Translations under genes and position numbers: made by a program | Shown: in pieces, positions 29,062 to 37,704 of the stretch | Numbering within the stretch: position 1 is the first letter of the stretch | How the letters are laid out: each line of letters starts with the position of its first letter | Notes under the pieces: generated by a model | What the model was told of the DNA's origin: nothing | What the model saw: the letters and a program-made list of their open reading frames with translations, nothing else | Databases searched by the model: none | Assembly: GCF_900157375.1 (NCBI RefSeq) | Contig: NZ_LT721901.1 | Coordinates: 2,342,315 to 2,406,314 of the forward strand | Direction: 5' to 3' | Length of the DNA stretch: 64,000 bases | From: Mycobacterium rhizamassiliense | Lineage (GTDB): Bacteria; Actinomycetota; Actinomycetes; Mycobacteriales; Mycobacteriaceae

Positions 29062-29165
29062 GAAGACCTCCGGTAGTGAGTGCTTTCCTAGACAGCTCGC
29101 ACTTCACTCGGAGGTCTTCGTCATGTCACCACGCCACGCCGTCACCAACGTCCGTGGTCAGTACA
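28077..29165 (-). mobile_element. IS481-family insertion sequence, copy B
   Basis: A 1089-bp element with imperfect inverted repeats (TGTACTGACCTGAGAGGTT on the left; TGTACTGACCACGGACGTT read inward from the right) and a 6-bp target duplication GTTAGG at 28071-28076 and 29166-29171. It is unrelated in its ends to copy A. It inserted at the stop codon of the zinc-finger gene, which the duplication restores. Confidence 0.9.
29062..29120 (-). promoter_or_regulatory. Stem-loop covering the transposase ribosome binding site (copy B)
   Basis: The arm 29062-29083 (GAAGACCTCCGG, then AGTGAGTGC) pairs with 29099-29119 (GCACTTCACT, then CGGAGGTCTTC). The fold buries the GGAGG before GTG 29061. Placement and design match the hairpin of copy A despite different sequence. 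Confidence 0.6.
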
Positions 29166-29166
29166 G

Positions 29167-29580
29167 TTAGGTCAGCAGCTGGGCGGCCCGAAGTGCGGTC
29201 AGCAGGCGCGCGGCGGAGCGCACGGTGGCGTGGTGCTCGCCGCGATGCAACGTGCCCAGGGTCGCGGCATCGGTGAGGCTGTCGAGCACCATCCGGCACG
29301 CGCGCGGCGATGTCAGGACGATCGCGGCCGCTTGGGCGGGGTCTGGTGGCGGTGGGGTCACCTCAACGATGCGGTCTCGATACTCCACATATCGCACCGG
29401 CTTTTCGACCTGCTGCACAACGCGCTCGACGCGCAGCCCGATCGCTCCGCAGCGAGCAGCTCGGCGCTCCTCGTAGGCGGCCCGGCGACATTTTTGCGAG
29501 CACCACAAGCGTCGACGACCCCTACCTACGGCAGCCGGCAGCTGCCCATGGCAGCGCGGGCAGACAGACGGATCGGACAT
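29167..29580 (-). CDS. Small zinc-ribbon-like protein
   Basis: A 137-residue protein whose N-terminus has CPRCHGQLP and LWCSQKCRRAAYEERRAA, a CxxC plus CxxxC arrangement typical of a treble-clef or FCS-like zinc finger. The middle (VVQQVEKPVRYVEYRDRIVE) may form a coiled coil. Proteins of this kind are common on mycobacterial mobile elements and have no defined role. The stop lies in the IS481 target duplication and is the native one. It is divergent from the next gene. Confidence 0.6.
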   Translation of the reverse strand: MSDPSVCPRCHGQLPAAVGRGRRRLWCSQKCRRAAYEERRAARCGAIGLRVERVVQQVEKPVRYVEYRDRIVEVTPPPPDPAQAAAIVLTSPRACRMVLDSLTDAATLGTLHRGEHHATVRSAARLLTALRAAQLLT

Positions 29581-29833
29581 GGTGACACGCTACCGTAATT
29601 TCGTACGGACGAAATGGCGTTACCGATTCGTGACCTTAATGCAAGAGGTGTGTGGTTCCCGGGCTGGTCGAAAACGGTTGGTGGCGGTGTGCTCTGGCGA
29701 GGTGGCTGTGGGTGTGTTTCCGGTTATGTTGCGGCAGTGGAGGACTGGGAAACATGAATGGGGGACAAATGTGGACACGGTGATGTTGGTGGCGATGGTA
29801 GAGAAACGATACTCCGGGCCGTATGCTCCGTTA

Positions 29834-30283
29834 ATGGCGAACGTCAACCCGAAAACCGAAGCGCGCAAAAGAGTTCGCGAAGCGCAGGCTCGGGCGAATG
29901 AGGCTCGACAGGAACGTGAGCGTCTCAACGTCGATGACGGGGCGTCGTTTCTGGTCGAGCTACGCCGGCTGGCGGCAATCGATGAGTGGGAGCAGGCCCG
30001 CGTGGCCGAGATTCACGCTGAAGGTGAGCGGCGTCGACACGAGCATCGCCAGGAGGGCGCGGCAGCGGTGTCGCGAATGTTGGATCGCGGTGAAACGCTG
30101 ACCGTGATCGCCGAGCTGGCCGGCGTCAAAGTCAGCGACGTCCGTGCGGTGCTGAAATCGGCGGGCGCACAGCCGATCGTGGCTCCAGACACACGGGGCG
30201 CGCGCGGCGGCGCGTCGGACGCTGCCAGTGCCGCGCCGGACGGCCGTGGGCGTGGCGCGCTCGGCGATGCGCCCAAGCTGTAG
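29834..30283 (+). CDS. Hypothetical helical protein of mobile elements
   Basis: A 149-residue protein: a charged coiled-coil-like N-terminal half (ARKRVREAQARANEARQERE; EQARVAEIHAEGERRRHEHR) and a small helix-turn-helix-like segment (MLDRGETLTVIAELAGVKVS, DVRAVLKSAG). The last 40 residues are low complexity. The frame is open back to 29579, overlapping the divergent zinc-finger gene; ATG 29834 is preferred because the charged domain starts there, though no strong binding site precedes it. It may be an accessory DNA-binding protein of the island. Confidence 0.45.
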   Translation: MANVNPKTEARKRVREAQARANEARQERERLNVDDGASFLVELRRLAAIDEWEQARVAEIHAEGERRRHEHRQEGAAAVSRMLDRGETLTVIAELAGVKVSDVRAVLKSAGAQPIVAPDTRGARGGASDAASAAPDGRGRGALGDAPKL

Positions 30284-30632
30284 TGAGGCCGGAGGAGAGT
30301 TGGGGTGCGCTTCAGGCGGCTACTGCCGCAGGTGTGGGTACGGCTGGCTGTGGTCACCGCAAGATGCTCGAGGATTCCGTCCTCGGATGACGGTCTCATC
30401 GTCGTTTGTTCTGTCAGCCGCGACGAATGCGCTGTCGGTCAACCGATGGCAGCACGGCTTCTGCTAACACAGCCAGGGTGGCCCACCGACTGCACCTGTC
30501 GCGGTCGACGTAATCGGACGTTATCGGCGGCGGATGTCGTCGAGATGCAGCGAAGATTGACAAACTGCCAGAGCTTGTTTAACAAGCCCGTCTCGATTTG
30601 CGGCCCGTCCGGCCACATCTAGGCCCCTCAAA
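30284..30632. other. Gap without supported gene
   Basis: A GTG at 30305 has a good GGAGGAG upstream, but the 105-residue frame that follows (MRFRRLLPQVWVRLAVVTAR) shows no family features. It may be a truncated gene end. No other signal is seen. Confidence 0.3.
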
Positions 30633-30769
30633 ATGGATCTACTGCCGGTCAGAGTTGCGCCGCTGGCGGGAGAAGCTATTTACTCGTGGTTGGAAGCCAC
30701 TGCTCGCGCGATGAGACTTTCAACGAGGCAGACGTTGAGGCTGCTCGGATGCACTGAGAGGAGTTCGGT
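30633..30769 (+). pseudogene. tniQ: N-terminal stub of tniQ
   Basis: The frame from ATG 30633 reads MDLLPVRVAPLAGEAIYSWL, then EATARAMRLSTRQTLRLLGC, the start of TniQ (LPVRxxPLxGEsxxSWLxxLA). TniQ is a target-selection protein of Tn7-like and related transposons. The match ends at about 30755, where the ribosome binding site and start of the nitroreductase gene appear, so only some 40 residues remain. Confidence 0.65.
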
Positions 30770-31153
30770 GTGCGCGTGTCGCGTCGAGTCGCGGCCTTTA
30801 ACAAGCGAATCACCAATCCAGCCGCCCTTCGGGTGGTCGACCGAATGCCTGGTATGGGAATTCTTTACCACGTCGGGCGCCGATCCGGAGCACGCTACCG
30901 TACACCGTTGCTGGTGTTCGACACGACCGACGGCTTTGCATTGCTCGTCGGCTACGGACCCCAAACAAACTGGGTGCGAAACGTTCTCGCGGGCGGCGAC
31001 ACCGCCATCTGCAAGCACCGCAAGACTGTCGCGGTCGGCCATCCTGTCCTCCTAGCCAAAAGCGAGGTGGCCCCCCAGGTGAGTCCCTCCTCGCGGTGGC
31101 TGTACCGCCTCTTTCCGTACAATGAATCGGTGATGGTGCTCAAGCGCCTCTAA
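30770..31153 (+). CDS. Ddn-family deazaflavin (F420)-dependent oxidoreductase
   Basis: A 127-residue split-barrel protein of the nitroreductase/Ddn type: NPAALRVVDRMPGMGILYHV, GRRSGARYRTPLLVF and GPQTNWVRNVLAGGD, which form the F420 site. Family members reduce quinones or activate nitroimidazole drugs; the native substrate here is unknown. GTG 30770 follows GAGGAG. It abuts the tniQ stub and opens the metabolic half of the island. Confidence 0.82.
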   Translation: MRVSRRVAAFNKRITNPAALRVVDRMPGMGILYHVGRRSGARYRTPLLVFDTTDGFALLVGYGPQTNWVRNVLAGGDTAICKHRKTVAVGHPVLLAKSEVAPQVSPSSRWLYRLFPYNESVMVLKRL

Positions 31154-31361
31154 GTCGGGGCGCTAGCGCAGCGGTGGGTTGGCTTTCGCGCCACGCTGGC
31201 GCCGCCAGAAGTGTCGATTCGTCGCTGGAACCTGATGGCTGAGACTCGTGACACAGGCGGATTCAACTCTGGCGCAATAGGTTCGACGCCTCAAAACATC
31301 GCGACGATATGCGAGGTTGCATGGCGCGTTACACCCACGGTATGGATGGTAGGGCCTCGAT

Positions 31362-32657
31362 CTACTTCTTCCGACGTCGGTGGCGAAGCGATCGCCCTGG
31401 GGAGAAACCGGACTTGACGGCTTGCGATGCGGCGGCGGCGAGTGCCGGCAGACCTGCGTAGGTACGCGCATCGAGCAGCGCGGGCCAGGTGTGCCAGCTA
31501 TTGGGCCGGTCGTTTTTGGCGAGCCGTTCGGCGAGCCACCATAGGCTCATCGGAACCGCGAAGGGATACAACAACAGGTGCTCGGCAAGGGGGTCGCGGT
31601 GGTAGCTCACCGCGGCGCCGCCTTGGGTGTAGGTCTGGGCCAGCCTGTCCACATCGGCGACGTCGACGATCTTGTCATGGACGCCCTGGATGAGCAGGAC
31701 GGGCATGCTCGGTGTCTTTTGCCCGAGCCGCGTCACTTCGAACACATGCCGCAGCTCGGGCAGCGCGAACAATTCCTCGAAGCTCAGGTCGACGTAGTCG
31801 GCGATGTTGACGTTGCGGAAGCGTCGGATCGCACCTCCGGTCGACATCCCCTCGATCTCTGCAAGCAGGGCTTTGCCATCCTCGGTCGCGTGTCCGTCGA
31901 CGACCTTTTTCGCCTCGGGGAACACGTGCACCAAGGACGCGATCATCAACGCTGCAAGACCCGCCCACGGCGACGCATTCAGCCGGCGCGCAACGCTTTC
32001 GGGATCCACCACTGGTGAACCCATCACTGCGCCAACGATGTTGAGCTCGGGTGCGTACGTGGCGGCGGCTTCGGCGGCCCATCCGCTGGCCAGACCGCCC
32101 CCGGAATACCCCCACACCGCCATCGAAGCGTCGGATGAAAGGCCCAACTCCGGGTCGGTGATAGCGGCCCGCAGACCGTCGAGAACACGAAAGCCCGCCT
32201 CGTACGGCGCGCCCCACATGCCCTGCAGGCCCTCGTGATCAGGGATGCTGACCGCCCACCCGCGCGACAGGGCTGCGGTGATGAAAAAGAATTCCGCCTG
32301 AACAGAGGCTCCTACCAGCTCGGCGCCCTGACGCAGGGCATACGACGGAAAGCACCGCGCCGCTACTGCGTCAATGGCGCACTGGTAGGACAGCAACGGA
32401 CACGTCGCCGGGTCCTTCCCATGTGGAACCACCACTGTGGTCACCGCCGCCTCGGGGCGACCGTGAGAGTCGGTGCTGCGGTACATCAGCTGCGACGCCG
32501 CGCTCCGCCGGAAGCGACCGAAGAACGACACCTGCACCGACCGTGACCGCAACACCGTCCCGTGTGCGATCTCGTCGAGACCGGCGGGGCTGGCGTAGAA
32601 AGGATCGCGATCAGGTGTGGGGATGCCGGGGCGTGTCCAGGAGGACGAGTTCTTCAT
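31362..32657 (-). CDS. Secretory-lipase (LIP) family alpha/beta hydrolase
   Basis: A 431-residue protein of the PF03583-type lipase family: YRSTDSHGRPEAAVTTVVVP, nucleophile elbow GYSGGGLASGWA, Asp in IQGVHDKIVDV and His in AEHLLLYPFAV. The family cleaves triacylglycerols or other esters. No clear signal peptide is seen. ATG 32657 (MKNSSSWTRPG) is chosen for the GAAAGCA upstream; the frame is open to 32711. It is the last gene of a minus-strand run beginning with the tandem TetR. Confidence 0.8.
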   Translation of the reverse strand: MKNSSSWTRPGIPTPDRDPFYASPAGLDEIAHGTVLRSRSVQVSFFGRFRRSAASQLMYRSTDSHGRPEAAVTTVVVPHGKDPATCPLLSYQCAIDAVAARCFPSYALRQGAELVGASVQAEFFFITAALSRGWAVSIPDHEGLQGMWGAPYEAGFRVLDGLRAAITDPELGLSSDASMAVWGYSGGGLASGWAAEAAATYAPELNIVGAVMGSPVVDPESVARRLNASPWAGLAALMIASLVHVFPEAKKVVDGHATEDGKALLAEIEGMSTGGAIRRFRNVNIADYVDLSFEELFALPELRHVFEVTRLGQKTPSMPVLLIQGVHDKIVDVADVDRLAQTYTQGGAAVSYHRDPLAEHLLLYPFAVPMSLWWLAERLAKNDRPNSWHTWPALLDARTYAGLPALAAAASQAVKSGFSPGRSLRHRRRKK

Positions 32658-32749
32658 GATGTGTTGCTTTCCAGGCTGTTGATGGTGCGCGCCCAACAAA
32701 ACGTTAGGCACGACCTGCTTGTCTAGCTGGCGCGCGCCGCGGTATGTAA

Positions 32750-33634
32750 TCAGGCTGTGTTGGTGATGCCTTGAGCGATATCGCGCACCGGGGTGTTCGT
32801 GTGCTGGGATTGCTGTCTCAGTAGTCCCTGCAGAAGAAGTTCAAACGGTCGGTCATCCAGCGCTATCGGGGCGTTTGGGAATCCACCGTCATCGGCAGAC
32901 TCCGCCGCCCGCGCTGCACCGTGCTTCTGCGTCATCCTGGCGAGAAGTAGCGACCCTCGAACGAGTTCCGACACCGCGGAGTAAGTGTCGTGCGCTGTCT
33001 GCTCATCGAGACCGGAGTCGATCATGTTGGCGATCGCTTTCTGTGTCTCGTGTCCGCCGAGCCGTCGAGCCGTCTGGGCGATTGCCGCTTCGGCGACGAT
33101 GCGAATGCCTTTGCGCCGACACGCGCTTCGCAAATTCTTCAGGTAGCTTTCGCCGATCAGGTTCTGCTCGACGAGAACTCCGATTTCGGAGAGTCCGCGT
33201 TTGGCAACGAGGTCCGCGATGAAAATCGGCTCGTCGGTCATCGAGCCCTGCGGGAAGGCGAAGGTCCACTCGCCTAACCAGTCGTCGGTGCCGGTGACGG
33301 CGATCGCCGGGAGCTTGAACCGCTCTTCGATCGATTCGCGGGTGGGCACGCAGTTGTCGGTGATGTGGGGTCCGAACACCACCAGACTGCCTTCGTCGAC
33401 AAGCTCACCGAAAGCGTCGATGACCGCCTTGACCGATCCCTTGGGCAGGCCCTCTACCTCGCGGTAGATCATCTGCACAGGGCGGTCCATCAGCCCCTGC
33501 TCGGTGGCCTCTTCGAAGATGAGGTCAAAGCAGCGGGTGAAGTCCGCCTTCATCTCCTCGGGGAACATCGGTGGCAACGTGAAGTCCATCAGGTAGCCGA
33601 TCTTGATGGGCTCTGCAGTGCTTTCGTAGGACAT
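32750..33634 (-). CDS. Chimeric ORF: ABC substrate-binding protein front, TetR C-terminal tail
   Basis: A 294-residue frame. Residues 1 to about 190 match the first lobe of a branched-chain amino-acid or amide-type periplasmic binding fold (KIGYLMDFTLPPMFPEEMKA, VVFGPHITDNCVPTRE, PAIAVTGTDDWLGEW, GVLVEQNLIGESYLKNLR) without a signal peptide. From about 195 the sequence changes to a TetR-like C-terminus (LDEQTAHDTYSAVSELVRGS, DRPFELLLQGLLRQQ). The second lobe of the binding protein is missing. A deletion probably fused two genes, so solute binding is unlikely. Its neighbours are the MoxR ATPase and the lipase. Confidence 0.65.
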   Translation of the reverse strand: MSYESTAEPIKIGYLMDFTLPPMFPEEMKADFTRCFDLIFEEATEQGLMDRPVQMIYREVEGLPKGSVKAVIDAFGELVDEGSLVVFGPHITDNCVPTRESIEERFKLPAIAVTGTDDWLGEWTFAFPQGSMTDEPIFIADLVAKRGLSEIGVLVEQNLIGESYLKNLRSACRRKGIRIVAEAAIAQTARRLGGHETQKAIANMIDSGLDEQTAHDTYSAVSELVRGSLLLARMTQKHGAARAAESADDGGFPNAPIALDDRPFELLLQGLLRQQSQHTNTPVRDIAQGITNTA

Positions 33635-33694
33635 CGCACTTCCTTCGGGTTTATGCCGGTCAACCTAAGATTTGTTATCTGCCGCGCGGATTCG

Positions 33695-34651
33695 CTAGAC
33701 GTTTTCGTTGAGGTAGACCTCGATCATCTGGATGAGTCCGTTGGTGATGGCGGGATCGTCGCTGAGGGGTCCGGCGATCGCGGCGCGTGCCGCTTTGGGT
33801 GCGGGAAGGCCTTGGGCGATCAGGCGGCCCGCTGCGATGAGCACCCGCGTGGACGCCACTTCGCGCAACCCCCCGGTTTCCACGCGCCGGATCGCTTGAC
33901 CGAACCGGACGAGCTGTGCGGCGTGGTCGCTGCTGATTCCTGCTTCGGTCGCGACGATCTTTTCTTCGATGTCGGCGTTGGGGAAGTCGAACTCTAAGGC
34001 GACCATGCGTTGCCGCGTGGAGTCTTTGAGATCTTTGAGGACGCTTTGGTAGCCGGGGTTGTAGGAGACCACCAGGCCGAACCCGGGTGCCGCCTCGAGG
34101 GTGACGCCGAGCCGTTCGACGGGCAGCTGGCGGCGGTGATCGGCTAATGGGTGCAGCACGACGGTGGTGTCTTGGCGGGCCTCGACGACTTCGTCGAGGT
34201 AGCAGATGGCTCCTTCGCGCACCGCGCGGGTCAGCGGCCCGTCGACCCATTGAGTGTCTCCGCCGATGAGGAGGAATCGTCCGACGAGGTCGGCGGTGGT
34301 GAGGTCGTCGTGGCAGGCGACGGTGATCAGTGGGCGACCCAGGTCGTGGGCCATGGCCTCGACGAAGCGGGTCTTGCCGCAGCCGGTGGGACCTTTGAGC
34401 AGAATCGAAAGGCCTTGCAGGTAGGCGGCTTTGAACACGTCTTCTTCATCACCGACGGCGACATAGTAGGGACGGGCAGCACTGTCGCCGACGTCGGCGC
34501 GGGTCGATTCACCGTTGCCGGCGGTGTCGGCGGCCGCCGATGGGGCCACTGCACCCTCGGTGCTGGCAACGTGCAGCCGCCCACCGTCGTTGCCGGGGTC
34601 TCGCGGTGCGGACACGTTGGTCAGGTGCTGGGGGTCGGTGGATCGCGTCAT
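33695..34651 (-). CDS. MoxR/NorQ/CbbQ-type AAA ATPase
   Basis: A 318-residue AAA+ ATPase: Walker A GPTGCGKT at 87-94, Walker B CYLDEV at 150-155, and VVSYNPGYQSVLKDLKDSTR with the sensor region. NorQ, CbbQ and NirQ proteins work with a VWA partner to activate metalloenzymes. The partner here is the gene directly upstream. ATG 34651 overlaps the upstream TGA (ATGA). The first 60 residues are low complexity. The enzyme it would activate is not obvious in the island. Confidence 0.85.
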   Translation of the reverse strand: MTRSTDPQHLTNVSAPRDPGNDGGRLHVASTEGAVAPSAAADTAGNGESTRADVGDSAARPYYVAVGDEEDVFKAAYLQGLSILLKGPTGCGKTRFVEAMAHDLGRPLITVACHDDLTTADLVGRFLLIGGDTQWVDGPLTRAVREGAICYLDEVVEARQDTTVVLHPLADHRRQLPVERLGVTLEAAPGFGLVVSYNPGYQSVLKDLKDSTRQRMVALEFDFPNADIEEKIVATEAGISSDHAAQLVRFGQAIRRVETGGLREVASTRVLIAAGRLIAQGLPAPKAARAAIAGPLSDDPAITNGLIQMIEVYLNENV

Positions 34652-36378
34652 GCGCTTCGTGTCCGTTCTGTTGAGGTGATGTGCTGAACCGGGCGGGTGG
34701 CTTTGGTCAGGCGGCGGCGCGCTTCTGCCGAGCGAAGCGCGGACCGAAAAAGGGGTCCGACAACACCTTTGAGATCCTCGGGGCGTGCAATGGTGGCGTG
34801 GGCGGTGCTGCCGAAGACGTGGCGCAGCGCCGCGACGTCGGTGCTGGCGCCGATGGTCAGACACAGGCAGCCGGTGCCGCGGCGGCGCGCCTCCCCCAGC
34901 GCGCGGCGCGCGTCGGCGGCACCGTAGTCGCGTTCGTATCCGTGGTCGTAGGCCAGGCCGTCAGAGACCACCACGAGCAGGCGGCGCGGCGTGCCGGCGT
35001 GTTTTTCTACCGCCGCTGTGCCGTGACGGATCGCGGCGCCCAGTCGTGAGTAGGCGCCGGGAGTGATGGCCTGCAGCCGTTGCATGGTGCGGGTGTCGAG
35101 GTGATCGTCGAAGCGTTTTACCGGTGTCACCTCAACCATTGATCGACCTTGGGAGGCGAACGCATACAACGCGACTCGGTCACCGAGGTCGTGCAGCGCC
35201 ACGGTGAGCGCTGCTGCGGTGGTGCGCTGCTGTTGGTGTACGGTCTGACCGTGCGTTCCCGGTTCGGCGGTGGATCCAGAGACGTCGACCAAAATCATCA
35301 CCCCCAGATCGCGTCGGCGCCGCAGGGTATCGAGGTAGACCTCCTCGGCCGAGGGCGCTTCGGCCCGTGTTTCCACTTGGGCTTCCACCGCCGCGTCGAT
35401 GTCGATGTCGTCGCCTTGGGCCTGGCGGCGCGACCGTTGCAGGCCGACCCCGAGGCGTGCCAGCGGCTTACGCAGCCCGATATCGCGTGCGATGTGCGCG
35501 GCCGCACCGGTATTCGGGGGTTCGATCTCGTGCACCGTGCACCACTGCGGGCGGTAGCGGCGCTCGCGCATGTTCCATTCGGGATATGTCGCGGCGTGCG
35601 GGGCGAAGGGATCGTCAGTCTCGGTTGCCGATCGTGCGTTGGAAACCACTGCAGTGCTGCCCGTCGCGCCGGCCCGGGTGCGATGCGTCGGTGTGTCAGC
35701 GCCTGGTTGGCCGCCTCCGGACAGCTGGCGCACCACGCTGAGCATGCGTGCCAGCAGTTTGCCCAGCACGCCGCCACCGCCGACCGGGCTGGTGAACGGG
35801 TCTTGCATGTCCTGGTCGTCGGCGATGTCGTCGTCGGCCAGTTCCTGGAGTTCTTTGTCCTGTTGTCGTCGTGGGGTGTGCTCGCCGGCCGGCCCGGGCC
35901 CGTGGTCGGCGCGTTTGTCGACGACGACCTTGCGGGGACGTAGGACGCCGAAATCGGCGGGCGGGTCGGGTATGGGTTGGCGACTTAACGCGATGTCGAG
36001 TGAGGCGGCCGGCGAGTCGGTGCGCGAGGCGAGGTCGTCGTCGATGAGCGTGCGCACTGCCGGGGGCAGCCACGTCTGGTTGGCGGCCAGCGCGCGGTGA
36101 CCTTCAATGGCCAGGTAGCGGCGCACCGCCGCGCGATGTGTGCTCAATGTGCGGGTGATCGCGGGTTGGAGGCTGTCGGCCGCGATCAGACAGGCTTGAA
36201 CGGTGATCGCGGTGAGTCGAGCTGTGGGCGGGCTGTTTGGGTCGACGAAAATCGTGCGCCTGTTGGTCCAGCACGGCTGCCCGGGCTCTATCGCGGCGAC
36301 GGCAACCGGTTGCCCTGACAGCGCTGAGGCCAGCATCTCTAGCTGTGGCAAGGGTGTGGCGGGGCGATCGGGTGTCAT
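34648..36378 (-). CDS. VWA-domain protein, NorD/CbbO type
   Basis: A 576-residue protein with a C-terminal von Willebrand A domain carrying the metal-ion site DVSGST (365-370), YSRLGAAIRHGTA and VVSDGLAYDHGYERDYG. The middle is acidic and of low complexity. NorD/CbbO proteins pair with MoxR ATPases to insert or reset metal centres. Its start is six bases from the stop of the tandem TetR gene and its stop overlaps the ATPase start, so the three form an operon. Confidence 0.85.
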   Translation of the reverse strand: MTPDRPATPLPQLEMLASALSGQPVAVAAIEPGQPCWTNRRTIFVDPNSPPTARLTAITVQACLIAADSLQPAITRTLSTHRAAVRRYLAIEGHRALAANQTWLPPAVRTLIDDDLASRTDSPAASLDIALSRQPIPDPPADFGVLRPRKVVVDKRADHGPGPAGEHTPRRQQDKELQELADDDIADDQDMQDPFTSPVGGGGVLGKLLARMLSVVRQLSGGGQPGADTPTHRTRAGATGSTAVVSNARSATETDDPFAPHAATYPEWNMRERRYRPQWCTVHEIEPPNTGAAAHIARDIGLRKPLARLGVGLQRSRRQAQGDDIDIDAAVEAQVETRAEAPSAEEVYLDTLRRRRDLGVMILVDVSGSTAEPGTHGQTVHQQQRTTAAALTVALHDLGDRVALYAFASQGRSMVEVTPVKRFDDHLDTRTMQRLQAITPGAYSRLGAAIRHGTAAVEKHAGTPRRLLVVVSDGLAYDHGYERDYGAADARRALGEARRRGTGCLCLTIGASTDVAALRHVFGSTAHATIARPEDLKGVVGPLFRSALRSAEARRRLTKATRPVQHITSTERTRSA

Positions 36379-36384
36379 CTGGTC

Positions 36385-37704
36385 CTATGTCCGTGCCGGG
36401 CCGCGCGTCGGAGTCAGGCTGCGGTCGGCGATGCCACGGATCACGGTGTCGCGGGCCAGGCGCAGCGCCGCCCGTCTACCCAGGCGGTGGACGAGGTTTT
36501 CGGGTATCCACAACACGGCCATGACGCAGCGCGCCAGCATCTCTAGCGATGATGTGTGCATTTGCAGGTCGTGTGACCGGATGCCCTCGCGCAGCAGGCT
36601 TTCCAGTTCGGCCAGTCGCTGGGCGAAGGCCAGGCCTGGTTCTGGTGTGTTCGGCGGGTGCTGGCGCAGCCACGCGAGCTGAATCTTCCACTCGTGGGGG
36701 AAGCGGTCGATCGCGTTGATGTTGACCCAACTGAGCGCATCGAGCTTCTCGACCGCGGTGGCGTCGCTGGCCAGGACTTCGGCGAAACCTCCGCCGGCCT
36801 TGCGTCCGAACGCCTCGATGATCGCTCTGAACAACCTGTCTTTGGAGCCGACCACCGAGTACACGCGGGCAGGACCCAATGCGGTGGCCTCGATGATGTC
36901 GCGCATCGTGGTGGCCTCATATCCGCGGCGACCGAATTGTTCTCGCGCCACGGCGTGGATGTAGGCGGACTTGCCGGTGACCTCGACATGGCTGTCCTCA
37001 CCCCACGAGCCGATGGCCTTTTCGGCGGCGGCGAAGGCGGCCGAGGAGTCCAGTTCGTCATCTGTAGGCGGCTGGCTGCTCAGCCCTGTCGTCATGATTC
37101 GGCACAACAGGGCGGCGACATCCTCGGCGGCGGCGGTGTGGCGGATGACGTCGAGCCCGACGTGCATCAGGCTTTGGCAGATACGATCGGCCAGCGCCGA
37201 TATGGCGACACCTGATCGAAGCAGACCGTTGGCCGCGCCGGCCGCCAGTATCTGGGTCATCGTGTATTGCAGCGTCGTGGGTCTCGCGGACAGAAGCAGG
37301 CTCAGTGATGGGTTGGCGCTGGCAGCCTCGAAGAATGACATCTGCAATGCGGCCGGGTGGCGCGCCGCACAGCGCGCGATGGCTGAGCCGAAGTCATAGA
37401 ACCCGGCGGGGAATGGGCTGGCCTGGCGGTGGTCGGTGTCATCGAGCGCCGCCTTTGCGACGCCGTCGATGTCGGCGCGAAAACGCTGGACCAGTTCGAA
37501 AAGTAACTCTTCTTTGCTGCTGAAGTGGTGATACAGGCTGCCCGCCAATATGCCGGCGGCTGCGGCGATGTCAGCCAACGAGGCGCGCGGGCCTGCCGAG
37601 GCGATCACCGATTCGGCCGCTTGCAGGATCCTGGCACGTGCCGTGCACTGGCGGGCCCAACAAGTGTCCGCCGGCAAGCGGGGACCACTATGCGGTGGTG
37701 ACAT
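36385..37704 (-). CDS. Tandem TetR-family regulator with two DNA-binding domains
   Basis: A 439-residue protein built of two TetR units. The first HTH is ARILQAAESVIASAGPRASL with ILAGSLYHHFSSKEELLFEL; the second, about 220 residues later, is AYIHAVAREQFGRRGYEATT with ALGPARVYSVVGSKDRLFRA. Each is followed by a helical domain. Such fused double regulators are uncommon but known in actinobacteria and could bind a half-site array as a monomer. ATG 37704 is chosen as close to the first domain; in-frame ATGs at 37737 and 37758 and an open frame to 37995 leave the start unsure. It heads the VWA-MoxR operon. Confidence 0.82.
   Translation of the reverse strand: MSPPHSGPRLPADTCWARQCTARARILQAAESVIASAGPRASLADIAAAAGILAGSLYHHFSSKEELLFELVQRFRADIDGVAKAALDDTDHRQASPFPAGFYDFGSAIARCAARHPAALQMSFFEAASANPSLSLLLSARPTTLQYTMTQILAAGAANGLLRSGVAISALADRICQSLMHVGLDVIRHTAAAEDVAALLCRIMTTGLSSQPPTDDELDSSAAFAAAEKAIGSWGEDSHVEVTGKSAYIHAVAREQFGRRGYEATTMRDIIEATALGPARVYSVVGSKDRLFRAIIEAFGRKAGGGFAEVLASDATAVEKLDALSWVNINAIDRFPHEWKIQLAWLRQHPPNTPEPGLAFAQRLAELESLLREGIRSHDLQMHTSSLEMLARCVMAVLWIPENLVHRLGRRAALRLARDTVIRGIADRSLTPTRGPART

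Noticed and set aside
30305..30622. ORF of 105 residues after a good ribosome binding site
   Set aside because: The protein looks like random translation of GC-rich DNA; kept only as a note in the gap entry.
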